Shown here: positions 24,539 to 31,492 of the stretch, piece by piece
Layout: each line of letters begins with the position of its first letter
Numbering within the stretch: position 1 is the first letter of the stretch
Assembly: GCA_905234645.1 (NCBI GenBank)
Contig: CAJOIS010000031.1
Location: 1 to 52,614, forward strand
Length of the DNA stretch: 52,614 nucleotides
Source: an uncultured Bacteroidales bacterium
GTDB lineage: Bacteria > Bacteroidota > Bacteroidia > Bacteroidales > F082
Direction of reading: 5' to 3'
The notes under the pieces: generated by a model
Database searches by the model: none
What the model saw: only the letters and a program-made list of their open reading frames with translations
What the model was told of the DNA's origin: nothing
Made by a program: the position numbers and the translations under genes

Positions 24539-25780
24539 ATGCTGGAAAACAAATATACAGAAGCCGTCCTCCCAAACGGCATTAGGCTGATACACAAAGA
24601 GAAACAAGGCGAAATCGCCCACCTGGTGCTGCTGGTGGAGACGGGTACCCGCGACGAGATGGCACACGAAAACGGCCTCGCCCACTTCGTGGAGCACACC
24701 ATCTTCAAGGGCACACAAAGTCGAAAGGCATACCATATCTTGAGCTGCCTCGACAATGTGGGCGGCGACCTCAACGCCTTCACCACCAAAGAAGAGACCT
24801 GCATCCAAGCCACCTTCCTCAAGCAGCACTACAAGCGTAGCCTCGACCTCTTCGCCGACATCGCCTTCCATTCCACTTTCCCAGAGAATGAGCTGGCCAA
24901 GGAAAAGGAGGTCATCCTCGACGAAATCAACTCTTACTTGGACTCGCCTTCCGACGAGATCTACGACCTGTTTGAAGAGATGGTCTTCAAAGGACATCCA
25001 TTGTCGCGCAACATCCTCGGTACCACCAAGCTGGTGAAAGGTTTCCGCAGGCAGGACATCCTCGACTTCATGGCGCACAACTATAGCACCGACAAGATGG
25101 TGTTGGCCAGCATCGGTGACATCAGCTTCAAGGAGTTCGAACGGCTGGCGATGAAATACTTCGGTGAGCAGCCCGCACACCTCGTCAGCAGGAAACGCGA
25201 AGCTTTCAAAAGCTACAAACCTGAAAGCCGCACGGCCGAGCGCAAGAACCATTTGAGCCATTGCATGATAGGCGGACTGGCGCCTGAATTCAGCAGCCCG
25301 TTGCGCATGCCCATTGTCATGCTCAACAACATTCTTGGTGGACCCGCCATGAGTTCCCGACTTGGCCTTAACATCCGCGAGAAATACGGTTTTGCTTACA
25401 GCATCGAGTCGCAATACTCAGCATACTCCGATACAGGCCTCATCAGCGTCTACATGGGTGTCGACCCCGACTCCTTGGAAAAAGCCATCGATTTGGTTTA
25501 CAAGGAATTGAACAAGCTCTGCGCACAAAAACTCGGCACCATGCAGTTGCAACATGCCAAGCAGCAACTCATCGGACAGGTCGCCTTAAGCTATGAAAGC
25601 GGCATGAACGAGCTACTGAGCGCCACACGTTCGTTGCTCATGGGCGAACCCATAGAATACATGGACGACATCATCCGTAACATAGAGGCCGTTACTGCCA
25701 GTGACATCCTAGACATCGCCAACAGGGTGTTTGATAGGAAGCGGTTGAGTCAGATTGTCTTTTATGGAATTGAGAATTGA
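24539..25780 (+). CDS. M16 family zinc metallopeptidase
   Basis: Pitrilysin-type peptidase of 413 residues (single-chain, PqqL/processing-peptidase-like size). The inverted zinc motif HFVEH is at residues 49-53, with the downstream Glu ligand in the EKEVILDEI segment about 75 residues later, and the C-terminal half has the GPAMSSRLGLNIREK / YGFAYSIESQYS region that completes the chamber. No signal peptide is visible. ATG 24539 is chosen because it follows the promoter box by 18 bases and gives the family N-terminus (YTEAVLPNGIRLIH). Its stop codon lies in a GAATTGAGAATTGAGAG repeat. Substrate unknown. Confidence 0.88.
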   Translation: MLENKYTEAVLPNGIRLIHKEKQGEIAHLVLLVETGTRDEMAHENGLAHFVEHTIFKGTQSRKAYHILSCLDNVGGDLNAFTTKEETCIQATFLKQHYKRSLDLFADIAFHSTFPENELAKEKEVILDEINSYLDSPSDEIYDLFEEMVFKGHPLSRNILGTTKLVKGFRRQDILDFMAHNYSTDKMVLASIGDISFKEFERLAMKYFGEQPAHLVSRKREAFKSYKPESRTAERKNHLSHCMIGGLAPEFSSPLRMPIVMLNNILGGPAMSSRLGLNIREKYGFAYSIESQYSAYSDTGLISVYMGVDPDSLEKAIDLVYKELNKLCAQKLGTMQLQHAKQQLIGQVALSYESGMNELLSATRSLLMGEPIEYMDDIIRNIEAVTASDILDIANRVFDRKRLSQIVFYGIEN

Positions 25781-25786
25781 GAGTTT

Positions 25787-25901
25787 AAAATGGAATAATT
25801 CTATTTAAAGCGGAATATTCCATTTTGAAATAGTTAATTTCGTAAATGAATGGAATTTTGACAAAATTTGTTGAAATTTTATTTTATTGGAATTCATTTA
25901 C
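25787..25901. repeat. AT-rich inverted repeats in the M16-purE gap
   Basis: Two inverted repeats: AAAATGGAATA / TATTCCATTTT (25787-25797 with 25816-25826) and GTAAATGAAT / ATTCATTTAC (25842-25851 with 25892-25901). They occupy the first part of a 322-base gap without a large gene and may be operators or remnants. A word of the form AAANCGGAA occurs in and after them and again near 28820-28870. Confidence 0.6.
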
Positions 25902-25976
25902 TTATCCCAAATAACGAAAAATAATTGAAAATTTTGCTTGACAAAACTATTTCAATTTGTATATTTGCTGTGTGAA

Positions 25977-26048
25977 ATGGGAAAAATCTCGTTTAAAACG
26001 GAAAGATTAAAGGTAAGCTTTGCTACTTTCTTCATATTGTTTAGTTGA
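25977..26048 (+). CDS. Candidate 23-residue small protein
   Basis: ATG lies 10 bases after the promoter box, so the mRNA would be nearly leaderless. The encoded peptide starts MGKISFKTER and ends in a hydrophobic stretch (FATFFILFS), a basic-then-hydrophobic layout possible for a small membrane peptide. Length is too short to judge coding potential; it may be chance within an RNA gene. Confidence 0.2.
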   Translation: MGKISFKTERLKVSFATFFILFS

Positions 26049-26060
26049 TTTGGTTGTATG

Positions 26061-26094
26061 TAGAGACGGTGTGTGCACCGTCTCTATTTTTTTC
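26061..26094 (+). terminator. Terminator of the candidate small transcript
   Basis: TAGAGACGGTG / CACCGTCTCTA forms a perfect 11-base-pair stem with loop TGTG, followed by seven T. Its shape (GTAGAGACGG...CCGTCTCTA) recalls the palindromes at 686-764. It lies between a plus transcript and the 3' end of purE, so it may also block read-through into purE antisense. Confidence 0.85.
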
Positions 26095-26102
26095 CGCCCA
26101 AA

Positions 26103-26609
26103 TCAATTGGTCTTGAACCGGTATTTCACCTCTTTCAATTCGGCGTTGGCCTTGGTAATCTTGTTCTTCAGATTCTCCTTGTAGCTGGCCACTTTGGTGG
26201 CAATCTCAGCATCGCCCAAAGCGAGCATTTCAGCGGCGAGGATGGCGGCATTGAGGGCTCCATTCACGCCCACCGTGGCCACGGGGATACCGGGAGGCAT
26301 TTGGATGATAGACAACATGGCATCGAGGCCGTCGAGCATACCCTTCACTGGCACGCCTATAACGGGCAACGTGGTGTTGGCGGCAATCACACCTGGAAGG
26401 GCGGCAGCCATGCCTGCGGCGGCGATGATGACCTTGATGCCGCGACCTTGGGCTTCGCGGGCAAAGGCCTCGACTTCTTGAGGCGTGCGGTGTGCGCTGA
26501 GGGCGTTCATCTCAAAGGGGATTTCCATCTCGTCGAAGAACTGTGCGGCTTTTTCGAGAACGGGAAGGTCGGATGTGCTTCCCATGATGATGCTTACTAT
26601 TGGAGTCAT
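26103..26609 (-). CDS. purE: N5-carboxyaminoimidazole ribonucleotide mutase PurE
   Basis: Converts N5-CAIR to CAIR in purine synthesis. The 168-residue protein has class I PurE features: the phosphate-binding IIMGSTSDLPV at residues 8-18, SAHRTPQ at about 38-44, AAGMAAALPGV at about 64-74 and GVPVKG..DGLDAMLSIIQMPPGIPVATVGV in the C-terminal half. A promoter box TATTTTTG at 26735-26742 (minus) implies a leader of about 120 bases that carries a repeat pair. No purK is adjacent. Confidence 0.96.
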   Translation of the reverse strand: MTPIVSIIMGSTSDLPVLEKAAQFFDEMEIPFEMNALSAHRTPQEVEAFAREAQGRGIKVIIAAAGMAAALPGVIAANTTLPVIGVPVKGMLDGLDAMLSIIQMPPGIPVATVGVNGALNAAILAAEMLALGDAEIATKVASYKENLKNKITKANAELKEVKYRFKTN

Positions 26610-26661
26610 TTCAATTGAGACTTGAGAATTGATAGTTATCAGTTATGGAGTTATAGCAGGT

Positions 26662-26721
26662 TGCTGAGCCTGTCGAAGCACCGTCACGCTATCAACCGGC
26701 CCTTCGACAGGCTCAGGGACC
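26662..26721. repeat. Inverted pair of TTCGACAGGCTCAGG repeats in the purE leader
   Basis: TGCTGAGCCTGTCGAAGCA (left) and GGCCCTTCGACAGGCTCAGG (right) form an inverted pair with a 12-base spacer between purE and its promoter, so the purE mRNA leader would carry a strong hairpin. Confidence 0.88.
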
Positions 26722-26734
26722 TAGATTTATGACG

Positions 26735-26742
26735 CAAAAATA
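26735..26742 (-). promoter_or_regulatory. -7 promoter box for purE
   Basis: TATTTTTG on the minus strand; the next gene in that direction is purE, 126 bases away. Confidence 0.55.
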
Positions 26743-26782
26743 GTTTTTTTTCAGGTATTGTCGAACCAATGACTTCAATTTG

Positions 26783-26790
26783 TATATTTG
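26783..26790 (+). promoter_or_regulatory. -7 promoter box for hpt
   Basis: TATATTTG with a TTG 22 bases upstream; it lies 44 bases before ATG 26834. Confidence 0.65.
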
Positions 26791-26833
26791 TAACGCCTTA
26801 CCAAAAGGGCAAAAGAACTTCAATCCTTTGAAA

Positions 26834-27373
26834 ATGAAAACAGTAAAGGTCTTAGACAAGGAATTTGGGCTATACATCCCCCAAGAAAAAATCGAAGCCA
26901 GCATTCAGGATGTAGCCGACCAGATCAACCGCGACCTTGACGGCATGAATCCTATGTTCCTCGTGGTGCTCAACGGCGCCTTCATGTTCGCCTCAGAGCT
27001 GTTCAAGCGGCTGACCATTCCCTGCGAGATCAGTTTCGTCAAGCTGACCTCCTATGCCGGCACCGAAAGCACCAATGTGGTCCGCGAACTCATCGGCCTC
27101 GACCATTCATTGGACGGCCGCCATGTGGTCATCGTGGAAGACATCGTCGACACGGGCCACACCATGCGTTATACCATACAAAAACTGAGGGACTTGAAGG
27201 CCGCCGACGTGCGCATCGCTACTATGTTCTTCAAACCCAATAATTTCCAATACTCCTATCCCATCGACTACAAGGGCATGGACATCGGCAACGAGTTCAT
27301 CGTGGGCTACGGATTAGATTATGACCAACAAGGACGCAATTTACCGGATATTTATAAAATCATAGAAAACTGA
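26834..27373 (+). CDS. hpt: Hypoxanthine phosphoribosyltransferase
   Basis: Salvages hypoxanthine (and probably guanine) to the nucleotide with PRPP. The 179-residue type I phosphoribosyltransferase has the PRPP loop VVIVEDIVDTGHT at about residues 98-110, the LNGAFMFASELFKRL segment near 52 and the KLTSYAGT flexible loop. ATG 26834 is chosen because upstream in-frame starts precede the promoter box. The TGA stop (27371-27373) is part of an ATTCCGAATTCAGCATTC-type repeat. adk follows on the same strand, so purine salvage and adenylate metabolism genes are adjacent. Confidence 0.95.
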   Translation: MKTVKVLDKEFGLYIPQEKIEASIQDVADQINRDLDGMNPMFLVVLNGAFMFASELFKRLTIPCEISFVKLTSYAGTESTNVVRELIGLDHSLDGRHVVIVEDIVDTGHTMRYTIQKLRDLKAADVRIATMFFKPNNFQYSYPIDYKGMDIGNEFIVGYGLDYDQQGRNLPDIYKIIEN

Positions 27374-27440
27374 ATGCGGAATTATGAATGCGGAATGCCG
27401 AATGATCTCATTCCGAATTCAGCATTCAACATTCCGAATT
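27370..27440. repeat. GAATGCGGAATT / ATTCCGAATTCAGCATTC repeat between hpt and adk
   Basis: A run of GAATGCGGAAT words on the left and ATTCCGAATTCAGCATTC words on the right makes an imperfect inverted repeat. It overlaps the hpt stop and ends 15 bases before the adk start. A second member is at 37373-37480 in an equivalent position after deoC. Confidence 0.88.
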
Positions 27441-27455
27441 AAAAAACATAACGTT

Positions 27456-28025
27456 ATGCTTAACATCATACTATTTGGCCCTCCCGGGGCAGGCAAGGGA
27501 ACGCAGTCGCAGTTCCTGCGAGAGAAATACAACTTGACTTATATCTCCACAGGTGAGATCCTGCGCGAGGAAATCGCCGCCGAAAGCGAACTCGGCCTCC
27601 AGGTCAAGGAAATCATCAGCCAAGGCAACCTCGTTTCCGACGAAATCGTGGCCAAGATCATCGAGAAAAAACTCTCCGAGAACATGGACTCGGCCGGTTT
27701 CCTCTTCGACGGTTATCCGCGCACCGTGCGCCAAGCCGAGATCTTGGACGAGATGATGGAGAAGTTCAACATGTCGCTGACAGGCGTATTGAGCCTTGAA
27801 GTGCCCGAAGAACTGCTCATCGAGCGCATGCTCGAACGCGGTAAGACCAGCGGTCGCGCCGACGACAATCTTGACTCCATCAAGCATCGCTTTGTGGAAT
27901 ATGAGGCCAAGACACGCCCCGTGCTCGACTTCTACGAAGGCAAGGGCAACCTGCACCCCGTGAACGGCGTGGGTGAAATCCCGCAAATCTTCGAGAACCT
28001 CTGCACGGTGATTGGTAGTCTTTAA
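27456..28025 (+). CDS. adk: Adenylate kinase
   Basis: Equilibrates ATP and AMP with ADP. The 189-residue protein has the P-loop GPPGAGKGTQ at residues 8-17, the AMP-binding STGEILREEI and GFLFDGYPRTV segments, and RGKTSGRADDN followed by RFVEYEAKTRPV. The LID between these is short, as in the small bacterial/cytosolic form without a zinc finger. ATG 27456 gives the family N-terminus MLNIILFGPPG; the frame is open upstream only through the repeat. Confidence 0.96.
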   Translation: MLNIILFGPPGAGKGTQSQFLREKYNLTYISTGEILREEIAAESELGLQVKEIISQGNLVSDEIVAKIIEKKLSENMDSAGFLFDGYPRTVRQAEILDEMMEKFNMSLTGVLSLEVPEELLIERMLERGKTSGRADDNLDSIKHRFVEYEAKTRPVLDFYEGKGNLHPVNGVGEIPQIFENLCTVIGSL

Positions 28026-28029
28026 ACCT

Positions 28030-28088
28030 AAATAGCCCATGTCATCCCAGCGCAGGCCGTGTGCAGGCATGGGATCTATGGGCTATTT
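28030..28088 (+). repeat. Variable-stem hairpin element, copy 4
   Basis: Outer stem AAATAGCCCAT (28030-28040) pairs with ATGGGCTATTT (28078-28088); inner parts are GTC-ATCCC and GGGAT-CT, with apical GCGCAGG..GTGTGC. It lies between convergent adk and the acyltransferase gene and touches the stop codon of the latter; it probably terminates both. Confidence 0.88.
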
Positions 28089-28750
28089 TAATGCGCCCAG
28101 CGAACGTCGCGCTTCAGTATTGATGGCGGATTGCCGCCAATGACTTGGTTTTCGCCGGCAAAGGCTGACTTCAATAGTGTGCCCGCTGCCAAGACCGTGT
28201 CGTTAGGCACCTCGGCACCTTTCAGCAACACACATTTGCATCCAATCCAGACATGGTTACCCACGACAATGGGCTTGTCTGGATTGATGCGTTCATTCTC
28301 CTTGTCAAACAACGGATGTTCGTCGGTGTCCATCACCAGCACATCCCACGCCAACAAACAGTCATCGCCAAAAGTGATTTCCTTGGCGCAGACGATGGTG
28401 CTCTCTGCCGTCATATTGAAGCCCGCACCGAGTTTCAAGTCACCACGCACCGAGAGCTTGGAGCCATGCCCGATGCTCGCTTTGCCACCGAAGCCCACCG
28501 TGCCGCTCACCTGCCAAATACTGCGTGAGCGCTTGCGGTCGTAATGGCCCACATCACCGAAGCCGATTTTAATCATCGCCGTCTCCACCTTTTCAGGCAG
28601 TTCCACCTTACCGTGCAGCTCGCGCAGGTATGTGCGATGCGACACAACGACAGGCAACTTCACGGCTGTCTTGAACGGGAAATAATGGAAATTGAAGCGC
28701 AGCGTCTTGGGGATGGAGCGGACGATATTCCAGAAATCGAATGAGGTCAT
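28088..28750 (-). CDS. Hexapeptide-repeat (left-handed beta-helix) acyltransferase
   Basis: Predicted O-acetyltransferase of 220 residues. From about residue 80 the sequence shows hexapeptide periodicity (GTVGFGGKASIGHGSKLSVRG; ITFGDDCLLAWDVLVMDTDEHP), then PIVVGNHVWIGCKCVLLKGAEVPNDTVLAAGT, the typical C-terminal coil of maltose/sugar O-acetyltransferases. The N-terminal 75 residues are not recognised. ATG 28750 lies 22 bases after a TATTTTTG box on the minus strand. The substrate is probably a surface glycan, by analogy only. Confidence 0.82.
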   Translation of the reverse strand: MTSFDFWNIVRSIPKTLRFNFHYFPFKTAVKLPVVVSHRTYLRELHGKVELPEKVETAMIKIGFGDVGHYDRKRSRSIWQVSGTVGFGGKASIGHGSKLSVRGDLKLGAGFNMTAESTIVCAKEITFGDDCLLAWDVLVMDTDEHPLFDKENERINPDKPIVVGNHVWIGCKCVLLKGAEVPNDTVLAAGTLLKSAFAGENQVIGGNPPSILKRDVRWAH

Positions 28751-28771
28751 GACTGTGAAAGATTTATGGTG

Positions 28772-28779
28772 CAAAAATA
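28772..28779 (-). promoter_or_regulatory. -7 promoter box for acyltransferase
   Basis: TATTTTTG on the minus strand, 22 bases before the start codon. Confidence 0.6.
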
Positions 28780-28878
28780 AGAAATCCTGAGAAGTGACCA
28801 AAAGTATGGCTTTTTTGAATTGAAACGGAAATTTTTTAATTTAAAATGAAATTTTTGCATTTCGAAACGGAATATTTG

Positions 28879-28886
28879 TATTTTTG
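28879..28886 (+). promoter_or_regulatory. -7 promoter box for propeller gene at 28916
   Basis: TATTTTTG, 30 bases before ATG 28916. Upstream sequence (28820-28875) carries two GAAACGGAA words similar to those near 25810 and 25992. Confidence 0.6.
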
Positions 28887-28915
28887 TGCTATAAATACAA
28901 AAAAATAATGCTGCC

Positions 28916-30166
28916 ATGAAACGACTTTACCTTTTATTAATACTCCTTGGCCTTGCCTTTTCGATTATGGCACAAGAACGCCAAATTGTTCAAGGCTACT
29001 GCAAGGACAAAAACGGCAAAGCCATTGAGAACGTGAGCGTCTATGCCCACGACTCGCTGCTTGTCTCAGTCACCGATGAGCAAGGGCGTTTTACATACGG
29101 TCACGCAAAGGCAGGCGAAAAACTCCGTTTCGCACACATGGTGTACGAGCCCACCTATTATACTATTAGGGAGAAAGACATCAACGGCAAAAACCTGACG
29201 GTCAGGATGAAAACCAAAAGCCACGAACTGCTTGAGGTGCAAGTGACCGCCAACGCACCTCATATTGCCTTTGATAATCCAGTGATGACCGTCATCGACT
29301 ATACATTGCGCGACGACGGCATCTATCTGATCGCTTATCGTCGCCGGAATTCAACCCTGCTCCATCTCTCTTTCGACATGGACACGCTCCACGAGATGAA
29401 AATATCCTCGCGCTACAAGTATCTCACCAAGGACGCTTTCGGCGACATCTACGCCATCAACGACTACCAAGCCAGTCTGGTAGGTTTCATGGAACTCGAA
29501 AACGGAAAGAAGCTGCTGATGAACTTCTACCACTCCATGTCGCGGAAAGAATTTTACGACAAGTTCGCCGCCATCGTGGCTGCCAGCGACAGCATTTTCG
29601 TCACCGGACAACGCCATTTTTTCAACACAGGCTTAGGCTATTACCGACACCTCTACGGCAGCGACGAAGAGCCGAAACTGCTCCATTACATCGAGGACGA
29701 CGAAGCTGCTGGTAGCATCCGGTGGCACAATGGCCATTACGAAGTCCAACCCGAATTCATCGAGCCCGTTTATGCCCCGATTTATGCCATCGACAACAAG
29801 TTCTACATCTTCGCTTACATCGACCACGAGACGGTAGTCTTCGATGCGGCAGGCAACGAACTGGAGCGTCATCCTCTCACCTTCCACGAATACCGCAAAT
29901 GGAACGGCAAGATTGAACCCGACCACCGCTGGAAGCGGAAAATGCTGGTCGACCAGGCCCGAAAGGAGTTCTACACCTTCTTCGTCAACGATGGCATATA
30001 TACCCTGAAACGCATCGACCTGAAAACCGGAACGGCCACCTCCGTGATGGACCTCAGCGGATATCCTTTTGCTCAGAATATGAGGATTCACGATGGCGTT
30101 TTGTATTTCATTTATCCTACGGGCATCAACCACCGGAAGGCATTGTATCAGGTAAGAATAGACTGA
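28916..30166 (+). CDS. Secreted CarboxypepD_reg plus beta-propeller-like protein
   Basis: Exported protein of 416 residues. Signal peptide to about residue 19 (FSIMAQ), then a CarboxypepD_reg-like beta-sandwich (about 22-105: VQGYCKDKNGKAIENVSVYAHDS, SVTDEQGRFTY), which in Bacteroidota usually opens TonB receptors or surface proteins, and a C-terminal 270 residues of repeating strands (NPVMTVIDYTLRDDGIYLIAYR; VYAPIYAIDNKFYIFAYID; YTFFVNDGIYTLKRIDL) that resemble a 6-bladed propeller. No catalytic motif is evident. A gene of the same architecture is at 31493. Function unknown. Confidence 0.7.
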   Translation: MKRLYLLLILLGLAFSIMAQERQIVQGYCKDKNGKAIENVSVYAHDSLLVSVTDEQGRFTYGHAKAGEKLRFAHMVYEPTYYTIREKDINGKNLTVRMKTKSHELLEVQVTANAPHIAFDNPVMTVIDYTLRDDGIYLIAYRRRNSTLLHLSFDMDTLHEMKISSRYKYLTKDAFGDIYAINDYQASLVGFMELENGKKLLMNFYHSMSRKEFYDKFAAIVAASDSIFVTGQRHFFNTGLGYYRHLYGSDEEPKLLHYIEDDEAAGSIRWHNGHYEVQPEFIEPVYAPIYAIDNKFYIFAYIDHETVVFDAAGNELERHPLTFHEYRKWNGKIEPDHRWKRKMLVDQARKEFYTFFVNDGIYTLKRIDLKTGTATSVMDLSGYPFAQNMRIHDGVLYFIYPTGINHRKALYQVRID

Positions 30167-30257
30167 TATTTTGATTAGTTATTTATCAAAATCGGTATGT
30201 TTTTTTGTAGTATTTAACTTGAATTTTTCCTAGTTAAACTATAAAAAATCACACTCT

Positions 30258-31485
30258 ATGAAAAAGATTTACATTCTATTGCTTTTTTCAGCATTAGCTT
30301 TTCAAAGTGCCGTGGCACAAAACGAACTCCAAAATCCATACGCAGTAGCCAAGGAAGATGGGTTCAGCTATCGTTCGTTGAAGAAACTCATCAATATGGA
30401 TAGCCTTTATGTCGGGTCACAATTTGAGAGACCTTATAATGACCTTATGAGTATCCTTTATTCTAGGGTAGGGCATTACAAGGACGCCATGCGTATGGCC
30501 GAAAAAGGCAACTTGTTTTCAGACAAGACGCGTTTGGCTAGTACTTATGAAAATGTGAGAACAATACCTTTGTCGGAAGTAATGGACAGCATTATCGAAA
30601 ACAATCGTGTCATCATGCTTAACGAGATGCATTTTAATCCCCATAGCAGGGCTTTTGTCATCAGTTGGTTGGAAAAATGCTACCAAAACGGATATCGTTA
30701 CTTTGCCGCTGAAACCTTATTTGCAAAAGACTCCTTAATGAACGAGCGGCGCACCGTGCTACTTGGCGAAACGGGATTCTATAGCGATGAACCTGTTTTC
30801 GGCGACCTATTAAGGACGGCGCTCAACATAGGCTATACGCTGGTGCCCTACGAGGCCGATGGTTGGGGCGTTGACCGCGAGAGGAATGAAGCAGATAACC
30901 TGATCAAGAACATTCTTGACAAAGACCACGAAGCTAAATTTTTGGTTTATGGAGATGGGGCATATCGCTGACCGCAAAGGGTGGTCGATGATGGGAGGAT
31001 TTTTCAAGGAAAAAACAGGTATTGACCCGTTCACGATGGATTGCAGCGTCATGACTTTCTCTGAACAATACGAAAGCATGGACTCGCTGCGTACCGCATT
31101 TTTTGACCGCATTGATGCCATGCCCGTCCGTGAGCCGATTATCTGTTATGATACTGTGAAACGCATTTATCCAAATAACTCAGGCATGGATGTCACCTGC
31201 TGTCTGCCGCGCACGCGCTTCATCGAAGACAACATCCCCGACTGGAAACTATACAAAGGCAAGGTGCTTTTCACCCTCGACCGCCGCTTCATCGACGAAA
31301 ACGGTTTCCCAAAAGGTTGTGTGAGCGCATTCCTGAAATCGGAAGGCGAGCAATGCGTTCCCATCGACCAATACATGTACGGCAAAGATGAAAAGGAGTT
31401 CAAATTGGCTCTTTACAAGGGCGAGTATCTGCTGAGGTTTGATGACGGGAAGGCATACAAATATGCCACAATCACCGTAAAATGA
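30258..31485 (+). pseudogene. Exported erythromycin-esterase/ChaN-like protein, frameshifted
   Basis: The first 230 or so codons (from 30258) encode a signal peptide (FQSAVAQ) and a domain with VIMLNEMHFNPHSRAFVISW and RYFAAETLF, reminiscent of EreA/ChaN-type hydrolase folds where Glu and His in N-E-x-H are functional. The frame ends at TGA 30969-30971, but coding similarity continues in the next frame as GHIADRKGWSMMGGFF ... to 31485. Removing one G from the GGGG at 30957-30960 restores one protein of about 408 residues (VYGDGHIADRKGWS). The change is either a real mutation or a homopolymer sequencing error. Function is uncertain. It sits between two propeller-type genes on the same strand. 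Confidence 0.65.
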
Positions 31486-31492
31486 GTACGTT

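Larger units (their letters stand above)
25960..26094 (+). ncRNA. Candidate small transcript between M16 and purE genes
   Basis: A consensus -7 box TATATTTG (25960-25967) is followed about 95 bases later by a strong hairpin terminator, and no gene of normal size lies between. The expected transcript is about 115-120 bases. It contains a 23-codon open frame from 25977. It could be a regulatory RNA, a leaderless small mRNA or a decayed gene. No known RNA family was recognised. Confidence 0.4.

Noticed and set aside
24452-25414. Upstream extension of the outer-membrane protein frame
   Set aside because: Antisense to the M16 peptidase; the signal peptide starts at 24451.
30916-31485. A separate 189-residue gene after 30971
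   Set aside because: It has no signal peptide, promoter or plausible start and continues the upstream protein after a one-base shift.
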